The notes under the pieces are model-generated. The model searched no databases and had not been told where the DNA came from. It worked only from the letters and a program-made list of their open reading frames with translations. From the NCBI GenBank assembly GCA_023091665.1, contig JALJCQ010000030.1, positions 808,501 through 872,500 on the forward strand: a stretch of 64,000 bases of DNA. The letters are read 5' to 3'. This stretch comes from Pythium myriotylum (Eukaryota; Oomycota; Peronosporomycetes; Pythiales; Pythiaceae). How positions within the stretch are numbered: the stretch's first letter is position 1; each line of letters begins with the position of its first letter. A program made the translations under genes and the position numbers. Below, one piece after another: positions 44,051 through 55,837 of the stretch.

Positions 44051-45077
44051 TTACTCCGCAGCCGCGGCCTTGTCGGCAAGGCGCTTCTTCTGCTTGCCGG
44101 CAATGCGGGCATCGGCGCGGGCAACGCGGAGCTTGGCGAACACGCTCTGCTCCTTGAGCTCGTCCGTGATCACGCCCGTCTCCGACTTCTTGACGATGCG
44201 CTTGATCGGGAGGATCGCGCCCGTGTGCTGGACGGCGTTCTTGGTCTCCTCCGGAGCGGAGTCACCAGCCTTCGGCTTGTTGAGGCTCTTGCGCGGGAAG
44301 ACCACGAGCTTGGCCTTGTAGGCCTTGAGGCGCTGGACGTTGGCCTGGAGCGACTCCACCGACTTGTTGGTGCGGCGGTAGTCAACGGCAATGCCGATCG
44401 AGAGAGCCGTCTTCTTGGTGATGCCAGCCTCCTTCAGCTCCTCAAGGGTGAAGCCCTTGCCGGCGCGCACCTTCGAGGCGTACTTGATGGTCTGGCTGTG
44501 CACAGCAGGGCGCAGGAGACCAGCAGCCGGGCGCGGAGCGATGGCGGCGGCCTTCTCCTTACGTCTCAAGCGGCGCGACTTCTTCTTGGCGGCCTGTTAA
44601 CATGACGAAAGAGTGGTGAGATTGTGGGTTCTCGAGCACCAAGATGGTCGTATGGGGAGGCCGGGGGGAGCAAGTTGACTGCAAAGAGGACTTCACGCGT
44701 TCCACCAACACGGTTTCTCGGGGGAAAAGAGCGTATGACGGATTGGAGAGGCTGCATCGATCACGAAAAGTCGCAAAGATCGGGACTCACGCCGCTAACA
44801 TCGGGACGCAATCAGGGGTCGATGGATCGTCGTGCACACGCCATTTCCAGTCGAGCTCGGTCGCTGTATCCACGCGCTTACAGAGTCGCGGTCGTCGGTC
44901 CTCCGCTGTAACAGGATCTCTCGTTCTCGGCTCCCACTCTCGCTGTCTCCCTCTCGCTCTCCCCGACATCCCTCCGACCCGTCAACCAAAGCTCACCTGG
45001 TCGAACCACGTCTTGATGCGACGCTGCCAGTCCTTGTGGAAGTGCCCGTTCGGGATGACGTTGTTGTGCTTCACCAT
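44051..45077 (-). CDS. RPL13: 60S ribosomal protein eL13 (L13e)
   Basis: Two exons (45077-44997 and 44593-44051) give 207 aa, the expected size. Exon 1 codes for [27 protein letters not shown], the conserved N-terminus. Exon 2 continues [16 protein letters not shown], then [18 protein letters not shown] and [12 protein letters not shown]. It proceeds through [20 protein letters not shown] and ends in a Lys/Ala-rich tail. eL13 is a structural protein of the large ribosomal subunit. The intron after codon 27 is about 400 nt, unusually long for this window, and a regulatory or RNA function for it is possible. I found no snoRNA box pair in it. A CCAAT box lies 350 bp upstream (45428-45432). Confidence 0.95.
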
Positions 45078-45648
45078 TTTTCAACTGCACGTGTCAGGGA
45101 GACCGTCAGACTCGCTCGCTCGTTTCTCGGCGCCCACGCCGTCCCCCGACGCCGGAGAACCGCGTACCGACGCGTCGGCCAGAGCCGCGCGCGTCTCGGT
45201 ACTAATTCGGCTCCCTCGCGCATCTCCAGGCGACTCCGGCGCGCGCATAATCACTCGCGAAACCTCCATACCTTCGTCAGAAAGTTGTGCCAATTTGGAA
45301 CTCTATTGGTCCCCGTTGAGAAGGCCCGGTGGAGAGCTCCGAGCGGCCAACGAATTGGTGGTTCCCCACCGCCAGTGAGAACCAGTCCTCGACTTGACTT
45401 GGTTTCACTATAGGCTCTCGGGTCGAACCAATCAGCAGCCAACCCTAGTCCTGCCCTAGATTTAGTAGATCGTACGTCCGAAAGTGGTGTGGGCCACCTA
45501 GACTGGTTTGAAAGTGGTACCACGTACCGCTTTTAATGGTACGCGATGGTACCATAGGTTTTGGTGCGAGTGTGTGTGATCTGAACGACGGAAGGGGGAA
45601 ACAGGAGAGGACACGCGCTGGAAGGGAAACCAAGTGCAACGCACGGCG
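45078..45648. promoter_or_regulatory. Divergent promoter eL13 / SAC3 with inverted repeat
   Basis: A 571-bp gap. It contains a CCAAT box (45428-45432) and an imperfect inverted repeat built from GGTACC half-sites around 45515-45553 (GGTACCACGTACC ... GGTACGCGATGGTACC). The sequence GAAAGTGGT occurs twice (about 45479 and 45509). These may be transcription-factor sites for the SAC3 gene, whose ATG is about 100 bp downstream. Confidence 0.4.
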
Positions 45649-48600
45649 ATGTTTGGCGGCGGAAATGGTGCGTAAGAGGCGATCGGCGTCGTGTGTGGGT
45701 AGTGTGTGTGCGTGCGCGGGTGGCAGGCCGTTCGATCCGCGGTTCTCGGGGCGAAATCCGTCCAGAGGAAGGCTCAAAACGGCAATGTTTCCGAAGCAGA
45801 CCGCAAGAGGCAAAGGCCTCGCTCTTCGAGGCGCTTCACGCCCTGCTGGCGAGCCCGCGCCCGCGCTTTCTGTCTACGCAGCGATGCTCTGGGCTTCGCA
45901 GGCTTTGGTTGTTCTTTTTTTTCTTTGTGTGATGATACGAGAGGCGTGAGGGGGACGAAAGACCGATACCGACACTCGTGGCGTATTTAACCAGGTTCCT
46001 TCGGCATTGCGCCGGCTCCGAACCCCTTCGCTGCGGCGCAAGGTAAGCGAGTTTTACTTTAGTGGGGCGACCAAGTTGCGTTCTCATTTGAAGCGATTGC
46101 CTTTTGTGTTTAGCATCTCCCGTGAACCCGTTCCAAGGAGGTGGAGGATTCGGTAGTACTCCTAGTACCAGTGGGTTTGGAAGCAATAGCAGCACGCCCG
46201 GTACTGCATTTGGTAGTCGCAGTGGTGGACGCGCATCCCGTGGAGGGCGGACAACGCCGGCTAGGGGTGGAGGAAGAGCTACCAATCGCGTCACCCCCCA
46301 GTTTGAAGGCAATCAATTCGGAACGCCAGTCGCATCGTTTGGCGGCGGACGAGGGCGAGGTTCTGGGCAATTGACGACTGGCGGTGACTTTGGCAATCCG
46401 TTTGTTACTCCATCGCAGCCTGCGTCGGGCGGTTTTGGTGGAACACCGAATTCAGCGACGACCTTTGGACAGCCTGGTCGAGGAGGTGGGCGATCAGGTG
46501 GACGAGAAAGTGGTGGTCGAGCGCAAGCGTTCGGTAACGGTTTGTCAGTACAGCCAAATATCAGACGAAAACCGGATCAAGGAGGCCGCGGACCGCGCAC
46601 TCCCGGTACCGCTTTTGGCCACACAAATAATGGCGGCGTGTTTGTTCCACCGCTGCCACCATCTTCTCCGCCTCCACCAGCCTTCAATCGAAAGCCAGGT
46701 CGTGGGGGTATCGTAACTCCTATATCCTCGTCTGCTTCACCTCCGATGGCCCCAGTAGCAACAACGTTTGGTCACCAATCTGCAGGGCGACAGAGGAGTC
46801 AAGGTACAGGCTTCCAACCAGATGCTGGAGGTACTCCTTTAGACAACCCATTCGTGGCCGCGGGCTCTGATCCCGCTCCCTTTGGATCACTTGATTCAAC
46901 GAGAAGTAACTTCAGTGAGGGAAAGGCACGCTCTAATCGTGATAAACGGCAAGCAAATCAAGGATTCATTCAACAAGAAGGTTTTCAGGATAGCTTCCAG
47001 GCAGCGAGTGCATTCGAAGCTCGAATGACTGGGGGAAGGGGGCGCAGCCAGCAACTAAGTCAAGCTGTGGACGATCAAGCTGTCCCCGCGACTGCTTTTG
47101 GGCCAAGTACCCGACGAAAGAGCCAGGCGAACAATATTTCGACAAGCTTTGGTACTCCTTTTAGTACTTCAACCCCAGAAAGTGGGTCTGGACCAGTCCC
47201 AACCCTCAAGACGAAGAAGAAGCTGACTCGGAATACGCCACAGCCTAGTCCGCCATCCTCAGCACCGGGATCACCGGTGTCAGGACCAAGCGGATACCAA
47301 ACGATTGGTGACCAGAAGAACAAAGCCGAGCTTTCCTCTGCCAAGAACCTGGATGGCACGTGTATCGACATGTGCAGTCCTACCGAGCGTGAACTCCACA
47401 TTCGCGTTGATGAGCTGAGTCTGTTTGAGAAGTGTTTTCCGGGACAACCTGGACAAGAGCGTGAGCTGATCGTGAAGCGATTTCAGCGCAGTTCAGCGGA
47501 TCACAAGCTCGACATTCCGTCAGAACTTCGTCCTCCTGGAGTTCTCCGGCAGACTCAATTGTATCTTGAACAGCAAATCATGGATCGTGAAAGGCTTGGG
47601 CCTGATCCTCGTTTTGCGACTCCACGTCTCCCGGAGTTGATTGAGTTGTACAATTTTTGCTGGGATCGTTGTCGCATGATCAGAAAGGATTTCGTGCTGC
47701 AAAACTACCGAGGAGCTGGTGGGCGAGTCCATCCAATCGCCGTGGACGTCCACGAGCGTATTGCCCGCTACCATATTCTGAGCGAACATGAGCTTTGCGA
47801 GGTCCCCTCATTCGTGGCCCAACAGAACATGGAGCAGCTTGGTCAGACTTTGAAGTCGTTGAATGAGCTTTATGACGACAGCCGCAAGAAAGGAGACCCA
47901 TCCTACCTCAGCCCGTTTGAAGCTGAACTTCGAGGATATTTCATTTTGTGCACACTCGACAATGGACGTGGGGCTGACGTTCTCAAGTTCGTGAAAGGCC
48001 TTGCCCCACAGGTTCGTGAAGCCCCTCAAGTAAAGTTTGCGATGGAGGTTTTCGTAGCTCGGCATACGCAAAACTACTATTTGTTTTTCAAGCTCCTACG
48101 AGAGGCGACGTACCTCCAATCTTGTCTCATGTTTCGGTACATTCCAAGCATGAGGTCACAATGCCTGGAGCGCCTGAATCGGGCACAGCGTAATCAGCCA
48201 TACCCATTAACGGATATCGTCGAACTCTTGTGTTTTGACGATTTGGACCACGCAGAAGATGTATGCAGACGGCACGGCCTCCAGATTTCAGCTTCTGATG
48301 AGGCTGATTTAGATGGAGAGTTGGTCGTCAATTTCGGCGGTGAGTTCGAGTCAGGTAAGTCGAAGTGGCGCCTTCTTGTGCGTCGTTCACTTGCTGATCA
48401 GTTTCATCTTCGTAGACATCCAACTACGCCTTAAGAAGGAGCCACTCCCAATCCGGGCATCCCACGTTTATGTCGGTCAAAAGCAAGGGTGAGGTAGTTT
48501 ATCTTTGTTCTGGGTTGATTTGAGGCTAACACTGAATGCTAGCGATTACCTCCGAGGTGAGGTTTGCCGTGGTGTCACTGAGTATGATCAGCACGAATAC

Positions 48601-51153
48601 CCTGCCTTGAGCAAGCTCATCGAAGACACGGAAGCCCAAGAACGATCGGCACTGTATCCAGATCGCCCGCCATATGAAGATCAATTCTCTGCCTTTGCGG
48701 TCTACACTTGCGATCCATTCGAACTTGACGAAGATCGAGCTAAAACTCGAGATCATCGGACAAGAAGCGAAGGATTTGGCGGCGCATATCCTCTTGACAC
48801 GTCTGTAGCGGACACAGACGACCGTAGTCATGAACTTGACGAGATTGCGAAGAGGCAAGCTGAGGTTGAGCGCACGAAGATGATGATGATGCAGCGCATC
48901 CAGCAGCTGGAGCGAGAAAAAGAAGAGAAGAAAGCCAGAGCTATGCAGGTTGAAGCCGAAAAGAAGGCAGCATTGCGTGAGGCTGAAGAGAAGGAAACGC
49001 GTGCAAAAGATGAAGCTCGCCGCAGACAACAAGCACTAGAGGAGCAAAAACGAGCAGAAGAGGAGGAACACAGAAGGAAGCAACTCCAGGCAGAGCTTGA
49101 GAAGCAAAGGCGGCAAGAAGCTGAGAGAGTTGCGGCCGAGCAAGCAAGGCTAGCCGAAGCCCATCGAATCGCTGAGGCTAAACGCCTTGCAGAAGAGGAA
49201 CAGAGACGGCTCGCACTACAAAAGGCTGAGGAAGAGCGTCGACGCCTAGCTGCTATTGAGGCCGAGCGACGGCGTCAAGCTGAACTTGCTGCTGAGCTAG
49301 AGCGACGAGAACGCGAGAGGAAGAGACAAGCCGAACTTGAAAGGGAAGCAGCCCGTCGGAAACTTCTCCTACGAATTCACAAGCAGCGTGTTGCTGTGTT
49401 GAAGTTCCGATTCCATTTGTGGAAGAAGTTCAAGACCCAATCGAAGACTCTTCCGCGCGGTGTGAATATTGGGGTCACGTCGTTAGTGGACGAACCATCC
49501 AAGAAACCAGTTGATGTCATGGAGTGGTTGTTCGGTGGGCCCCGCACTGTCTTGGATTTCATTGGTGTTCAACGGCGACAATTCGACGAGGGACAGCTCC
49601 TCCATCACGACGATCTTCAACTACCTGAGAACTTTTGGCAACCACTTGATGTAGCCAGTCTAGCTGGGTATCGTCGACATGATTCTGGAGACTCTGCTTT
49701 CGGCTGGAAATTCGTCGTCGCTGACCTCATGGATGAAGGTTTGTCCTCATTCGGGAGTTGGTGCGCAGTGAAGTGTGGCATTTCGTCGGGATCCATTGGC
49801 GAAGACGAAAGAATATCTACAGTTCATTCATCTGAGTGGTCTAGCGACTTCAATGTCTCAGTGTGTTGCCGATACTTGGACTCAAGCTTCTTGAGGAATC
49901 TAAGTCCAATTAGCCGCGAGAAAAAGCTGTCTGGAACTTCGGCACTTATTCTCCCTCTCGACCTGGGTCACACATTGGATGCGAGCAAGCTGCAGCGGTG
50001 GGAAGAACGCGTTGGTCAAATCCTCGATCATCTGCATCCTTCCCGAAAAGTCGGGGTTGTGGTGCTAGGCTTTTGCGCATCAAACACTAGACGAAAAGGA
50101 GATGCGCTTGCTGCAGCCGAGGTCTCGATTGAACGAATTCGTGATTTGCATGGGATGAAGCTTTCGTTTATCGATGGTGAACTTGTGCTGGAACAAGATC
50201 TCGTTTCCGCTGATACGGTCGATACAAAGATATCTGCTGTGCTCGATCGACTTGCGAGTGTCGATAGCGAGTCTGAAGCTCGCCAGGTCGTAGATGTCTC
50301 AGAGCTACTTGATTCTGTCGTGGATGGAGCTCTTCAAGAGAGTGCTGAAACCACAGCAAGTGTTGATGATATCCAGAACCGTCTTCATGGATGCTTGTGG
50401 AAACTTCGTGACCAGCTTCTGTCTCCCCGGGTCATCGATGTTGACATTCCAATCCCAGAACTCCACGCGTCGCTAGGCGCACCATCCTTTGGTTGGAATT
50501 CCCGCGAAGCACAGCAGAAGTGGGGCAGGATCTTCAAGTCTCTTACGTCTCATCGCATCATCGCGAGTGCTAGAGCTTTGAGTTCGCTGAAAGTGTGCGA
50601 AGTCTACTTTGAACAGATCGCACGCCTTGTGGACGCGCTTTTTGATGAGCCCACAGCTTCTACTGTTTCCACTGGTGAGCTGAAACGCTCACTGTACGAT
50701 TTACTTGTCCCAATCCACAACGAGTTTCTCAAGACAGGAGAGTCTGTGATTCAAGATGCCAGTCGACTCCTGCCATGGCGACAAATATTCTCCCAGATTT
50801 ATGGCGCGTTCATTGGGAGTCTCGACGAAGAACTGGTGTACATACCAACCAAACTGTATGAAGATATCGCTCCACCCGCAGAATTGAGCGCACCCCGAGG
50901 TGTTTTCTTCTCAAGACGATCAAGGCGTCGAACGACGTTAGACAAAAACGCGCAGGCTGCTGCAGTGGTGTTTGCTCGGCGTGAGCTAAAGCGAGCGCTG
51001 ATTGACCAGGCGGTACCCCCCGCTCAAGCGAGTGGAATCAAGCGACTACGACAAGAGATTTTACGTGACCGAGCTGCGTCACAGAGTTTCCAACAATATC
51101 TACGTCGTGAAATGGTCAAGTGGGCAGGCGATGAAGCCTACACTTCAACTTGA
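45649..51153 (+). CDS. SAC3/GANP-family mRNA-export scaffold (TREX-2)
   Basis: Four exons (45649-45667, 46114-48354, 48416-48488, 48543-51153) give 1647 aa. The first 400 residues are Gly/Phe/Ser/Thr-rich with many FG-like dipeptides (GGFG, TAFG, TSFG), recalling nucleoporins and the N-terminus of human GANP. The SAC3/GANP domain spans about 421-735: GTCIDMCSPTERELHIR, LPELIELYNFCWDRCRMIRK, YHILSEHELCEVPSF and ARHTQNYYLFFKLLREA. A long Glu/Arg/Ala coiled coil (about 880-1050) is followed by a helix (VAVLKFRFHLWKKFKTQ) like the centrin/Sus1-binding CID. A C-terminal region like MCM3AP then follows. TREX-2 couples transcription to mRNA export at nuclear pores. The 19-nt first exon is coding for MFGGGN, so the FG tract starts immediately. 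Confidence 0.9.
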
Positions 51154-51317
51154 GGCAACGAGCTCTACGTCAAGAGGATTAGGACGAGATGTTGAATCAA
51201 GTAATTCATGTGTGTGATTAGTTTCCCAGTCCTTGTCTCTGGCTTGATCGACATGCGTATTTTTGGCTGCAGTTCAAGGCCTTGTTGGCAAACCACAAGT
51301 GTGCATTCAGTGGCAAG

Positions 51318-53243
51318 ATGACCTACGAGCCGAGCAACAACACCTTTACTCTACCCACAGCGCGAGGCAAGGTTTCTTCGCAGCCGCACGAAGACGCATT
51401 TGAACGACCCGCGCCAATCGCCATCGAACTCGAGCGAACCATCGGCTTCTCGGCGGTTCCCAACACCATCTTCTATCATCCGTCAGGTCAAGACTATCTC
51501 TACCCCGCCGGTGGTTCGATCTTGCTCACTGCGTTTCAAGATGCTCACAGCCAGACGTTCCTACGTGGCCACGATGCCGCCATATCGTGCATGGCGATGT
51601 CATCTTCAGGGCGTTTTTTGGCCTCGGGCGAGCGTGGGCGTCGCGCTGATGTGCTCGTATGGGACTACAATGCCAAGCAGCTCGTCTATCGGCTCTCTGA
51701 ACACGACCACGGCGTAGCAGCGATCGCGTTCTCGGACGACGAGCGTTTACTGTGCACGATCGGCGCCCCGGAGGACGGACGGCTCTACATCTGGGACCTC
51801 TTCACAGGCAACATTTGCGCCACGCATCAGAAGTTGTCGGCGATCGTGACAGGTGTCACGTTTGGTGGCATGGCGCGCGATATCAAGCGTCGCGACACGA
51901 ACTGCTACCAGTTTGCGACGTGTGGGCACCGTATGTTGCAGCTTTGGGTGTTGAATCCGGGGACGGGCGAGCTGGCGTCATCCAAGATCGAGCAGACCGT
52001 CGTGCGCGACTATAGCTGCCTCCAGTTCTCGCCGGATCGTGAGACACTTGTGGCTGGAAGTACCAGCGGAGACTTCGCTATCGTCCATGTCAAGACCAAG
52101 CGGCTGCTGAAGAGCATCCCAGCGTGCTCGTGTGGTATCAACTCGATTGTCTTCTTCAACAGCGGCGTGCTCGTCGGCGGAGGCGATGGCAGCGTCATTC
52201 ACTTCAACCTCGACTACATTGACACGAGCGTTGCGACACTGGATGCACCAATCGCTGGACTCGCACTCAACGCATCGCAGACCGAAGCCGTCGTGGGTAC
52301 ACAAGCAGGTTCCATCTTCCTCGTCAAGATGGCACTTGGCCAGAAGTACTTGCCCACGACTCTGCTATTTAGCAACCACTCGAGCGCTGTCGTGCAGGTT
52401 TCGTATGCCGCAGGGGTGTCTGATCGCTTCGCGACGATCTCACGAGACTGTTCGATCCGTATCTGGGACGCCTCGGACTACGCTGCCGTTACACGGGCCG
52501 TCGTGACTGACGCAGGTCTACCGACGTGCCTTCAGTTCTCGCTCGATGTGCTGCTTTCCGGCTGGACGGACGGTTGCATTCGATGCCACAACTCGGACAC
52601 GGGCGAGCCGGTCTGGTCAATCGATAACGCTCACACCGGAGGAGTGACGGCGCTTGTGTTGAGCCACAATCAGCGGTTCCTTGTCTCCGCGGGTGTCGGT
52701 GGCGAAGTTCGCGTGTGGGACATTCGCAAGCGAGACATGGTATCGCACTTGAAGGAACACTCGATGGCCGTAACGGGGCTAGCGCTCTTCAAAGACGATC
52801 TCCACGTCATTTCATGCAGTCGAGACCGCAGCATCCTGTGCTGGGACCTGCGCAACGAGCGCCGCATCTCCAGCCACATCCAGCGAATGGGCGGTATCAA
52901 CACGGTCGCACTGTCAGCCAACCAGAGGCTCGTTCTGAGTGCCGGCCAGGAAAAACGCATCTCATATTGGGACCTCCGTATTGACGCCCCCGTGAACGTC
53001 ATCCAGAAGGCTCACGACGAGGAGGCCACGTCTATTGCTGTGGCCCACAACCTCGAGATCTTCGCCACGGGAGGGAACGACAGACTCGTCAAGTTGTGGG
53101 ACTTAAACACTGGTAAGCTCATCATGGACGGAGTGGGCCACTCGGGGAATGTGCGTAGTGTTGCGTTTAGCCCAGACGACCGCCAACTCGTCTCCGTGGG
53201 AGATGACGGCAGTGTCTTCGTGTGGAACGTCTACACAAGCTGA
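51318..53243 (+). CDS. CFAP52: CFAP52/WDR16-like flagellar WD40 protein
   Basis: A single exon encodes 641 aa from the ATG at 51318. It is built of two WD40 propellers with repeats ending in variants of WD: LVWDY, LYIWDLFTG, IRIWDASD, VRVWDIRKR, LCWDLRNE, SYWDLRID, LWDLNTG and VWNVYTS. The opening (IELERTIGFSA, YHPSGQDYLYPAGGSILLTA) and FLRGHDAAISCMAMSSSGRF are characteristic of CFAP52/FAP52. That protein is a microtubule inner protein of flagellar doublets. This supports a zoosporic life stage. The 3' end is only 27 bp from the convergent aminopeptidase stop. Confidence 0.88.
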   Translation: MTYEPSNNTFTLPTARGKVSSQPHEDAFERPAPIAIELERTIGFSAVPNTIFYHPSGQDYLYPAGGSILLTAFQDAHSQTFLRGHDAAISCMAMSSSGRFLASGERGRRADVLVWDYNAKQLVYRLSEHDHGVAAIAFSDDERLLCTIGAPEDGRLYIWDLFTGNICATHQKLSAIVTGVTFGGMARDIKRRDTNCYQFATCGHRMLQLWVLNPGTGELASSKIEQTVVRDYSCLQFSPDRETLVAGSTSGDFAIVHVKTKRLLKSIPACSCGINSIVFFNSGVLVGGGDGSVIHFNLDYIDTSVATLDAPIAGLALNASQTEAVVGTQAGSIFLVKMALGQKYLPTTLLFSNHSSAVVQVSYAAGVSDRFATISRDCSIRIWDASDYAAVTRAVVTDAGLPTCLQFSLDVLLSGWTDGCIRCHNSDTGEPVWSIDNAHTGGVTALVLSHNQRFLVSAGVGGEVRVWDIRKRDMVSHLKEHSMAVTGLALFKDDLHVISCSRDRSILCWDLRNERRISSHIQRMGGINTVALSANQRLVLSAGQEKRISYWDLRIDAPVNVIQKAHDEEATSIAVAHNLEIFATGGNDRLVKLWDLNTGKLIMDGVGHSGNVRSVAFSPDDRQLVSVGDDGSVFVWNVYTS

Positions 53244-53270
53244 GTAGCTAGGATTACCCTCTATTGAAGC

Positions 53271-55122
53271 TTATTTCTTGGCCTCATGGTTCTTGAGGTA
53301 GTTGTAGAGTAGCTGCACACCGAACCCCGTGGCACCCTTGGGGTAGTACGACTTGGCTGCGCTGTAGTTGGACGGTCCAGCAATGTCAATGTGAGCCCAA
53401 TCGACATCCTTTTCCACAAACTTCTGGAGGAACGCGGCAGCCGTCGAGGCGCCACCGTAGCGGCCCTTGCCCGTGCTACGTGAGTCCGACTGCGAGCCCT
53501 TGAGTTCCTCCGTGTGCTCGGGCAGGATCGGCAGACGCCAGCAGCGCTCATACGTGGCCGTACCCGTTGCCTGAATTACAGCATCCATCTAGGTGAGTAT
53601 TCCTACAACGACACAGTAATAGTCGTTGAGAGACGTACCACAAGCTTGCTCGCCAGCTCGTCCGAGTTGGAGAAGAGGCCCGCGCAGTACTCACCCAGAG
53701 CGACTGACATAACATGAAGCACAAGGTTAGCTTCTGTAACAAACAGAGTCTAGGTCTGCTGCAACACGTACTGACACAAGCGCCCGTGAGCGTGGCTACG
53801 TCAATGACGGTCTTCGGCTTGTACGTTTGCTGGATATACGATAGCGTATCGCCGAGCACGAGGCGGCCTTCGGCGTCTGTGTTGTTGTTCTCGACCGTGA
53901 TGCCCTTGTGCGACTTCATGATCGTGTGCGGCTTGGTAGCCTTCGAGCCAATGGCGTTCTCTGCCAACGCAAGCGCACACACAACATTAACCTTGAGCCC
54001 GCGGCGAGCGGCGGCACGCACGGTGCCCAGAACAGCAGCAGAGCCGCACATATCGGTGTGCATGTCCTCGATGAAACCTGATGGCTTCAGGTTAAGGCCG
54101 CCCGTGTCGAACGTGATACCCTTGCCAACAAGGGCCACTTTCTCGTCGGGGGCATCCGGGTTGCCATTGTACTCAAGGATGACAAGACGTGGCGGGACAG
54201 TCGCCGCTTGGCCCACGCACAAAAACATGTTCATGCCTTCCTTTTCGAGGTCTTCGCGCTGAAGAACTCTGACCGACACGTTCGGCAACTCGGCGGAAGC
54301 GTGAGCGACCTCTTCCATGAAAGCAGGATTCACGATATCCGAGCGCTCGTTACCTGACAGTAAAACGACAAATTGTGAGGGTGGTGATGCAAGTACAACT
54401 GTGATGAAAGAGACACTCACCGAGATTGCGCGCGAAGATCGTCTCCTCAGCAACAGTGATCTGCTCCTCGACTTGCTAGTATTCAGCAAAGCTTTAGTCA
54501 GCACAGCTCGCGGACCACACCAAGACTGACACTGTACCCGCTGGAACTCGGTGCTCGCATCGAGGAAGATCTTCTCCAGCGGCAACTTGAGTTTGTCCTC
54601 TCCGTTCTCGTCCTTATCGTTGCTGAGGTACTTATCGAACTGGTAGTTGGAGAGCATCGATGCCTGCGTGACGACCTCGACCACTCGCTCGGGCGTCAGG
54701 TCTTCATGGGCACCAAGCTTTGGCACCTGCAAGACAACGTCCTTGGCGCGCTTGGCACGAGCCGTCGAGACGGCACCGTGGATCGCGCTGCGGAGCACGT
54801 TCTCGCTGACCTTCTTCTCCTCGCCGAGTCCGACGAGCACGACGCGCTGGTCAGCAAGCGACGCGTCATCGCTGCTTGGGTAGAGGTACAGCTTTTCCTG
54901 CGGCTTGGCCTTGAAGTCGCGCAGCGCGTGGACCGAGACTGGGAAGGGCAGCGCCGCGGCGAGCGCGGCCTCGCCGTTCTCGCGCTGCTCCTTCGTCACG
55001 AAGACGACGCGCGTGTTGGCCGCCGCGGCCGGCGCGAGCGAGAGCGACGTCTGCACGCGCTGCTGCACGAGGCGGTGGGCGGAGACGCCGCTGCTGAAGA
55101 GACGGCGCGACACGAGACGCAT
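53271..55122 (-). CDS. Leucine aminopeptidase, M17 family, probably mitochondrial
   Basis: Five exons (55122-54538, 54475-54421, 54353-53772, 53703-53639, 53588-53271) give 534 aa. The first ~35 residues (MRLVSRRLFSSGVSAHRLVQ...) are Arg/Ser-rich without acids, typical of a mitochondrial presequence. The C-terminal catalytic domain has all M17 signatures: VGKGITFDTGGLNLKPSG, MHTDMCGSAAVLG, the metal-binding NTDAEGRLVLGDTL, DVATLTGACVIALGEY and DWAHIDIAGPS. M17 enzymes are hexameric, two-metal peptidases removing N-terminal residues. The exon joins fall inside conserved motifs and restore them. Head-to-head with a small membrane-protein gene (261 bp). Confidence 0.93.
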
Positions 55123-55383
55123 GGCTTCGACGATCTTCCCAATTGATGAGCTTGTGGTCTTGAGCTGCTCGTTGAGTTTCCGTCCGATACCGGTATTTTA
55201 TCCGCCGGTATGTATACTGCTCGTTAAGTTCGCACGTATAGTAGTATATCGTCTGGGTTACGTTGGGGGGGGGGGGGTACGTTTTTCTATCTTCCCGATG
55301 TCATAAGCGACTTGCTGGTCCTGATCCTGGTCACGAGGAGGTGCATTGACCAGAGTTCAGAGTGGGAAGAGCCACGCGACAGC
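55123..55383. promoter_or_regulatory. Divergent promoter, aminopeptidase / small membrane protein
   Basis: A 261-bp gap with a GGTATTTTATCC-type AT-rich core (about 55190) and a 12- to 13-nt G run at about 55265-55277. No coding sequence. Confidence 0.4.
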
Positions 55384-55752
55384 ATGAAGAACTGGACGAC
55401 GGCGCTGCTGCTCGTCGCGCTCTGCGGCTCCGCGCTGCTCTCCGCGCTCACAACCGTGCTCGTGCTCAGCTCGGCCTTTCTGCCCGTCGATTCGTGGCTC
55501 GCGGCCGCCGCGAGCTCGTGGCGCGCGCATCCGATGCGCAAACGCTGGAAGCTGGCGCAGCGTCGGCTCTGGCGCCGCCTCGAGGCCGCACTGCAAGGAG
55601 AGACCATGGCCTACCACTGGCGAGATGCTGTGCTGCTCGAGAGCGAGTCGGGCGACGAGTTCGGCGACGAGGAGGACGAGGATGACGAAGATTTGTGCGT
55701 TGGCGCCCTCAAGGACTGGAAGTACGGCCGCATTTGTATGATCAGCCGATGA
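55384..55752 (+). CDS. Small single-pass membrane protein with acidic tail, unknown
   Basis: A 122-aa open frame starts at the ATG at 55384. Residues about 5-32 are strongly hydrophobic (ALLLVALCGSALLSALTTVL), a signal-anchor or signal peptide. A basic amphipathic stretch (RKRWKLAQRRLWRRLEAAL) and a run of Glu/Asp (about 85-105) follow, then WKYGRICMISR at the end. Codon usage resembles the neighbours. The gene fits between two convergent/divergent partners without overlap, so I think it is real. I do not recognise a family. The charge layout suggests a membrane-tethered, peripheral-helix protein. Confidence 0.5.
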   Translation: MKNWTTALLLVALCGSALLSALTTVLVLSSAFLPVDSWLAAAASSWRAHPMRKRWKLAQRRLWRRLEAALQGETMAYHWRDAVLLESESGDEFGDEEDEDDEDLCVGALKDWKYGRICMISR

Positions 55753-55837
55753 GACCCCGACCGACAGCGCCAAGGGGGGAATTGTAAAACAAAGAGAGTG
55801 TATCTATTTAATGATGGTTCTATGGTGGCGAGGCGAT

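Noticed and set aside
44594..44996. Possible snoRNA in the eL13 intron
   Set aside because: No clear C box with paired D box and no ACA at the right spacing; only isolated TGAT-like and CTGA words.
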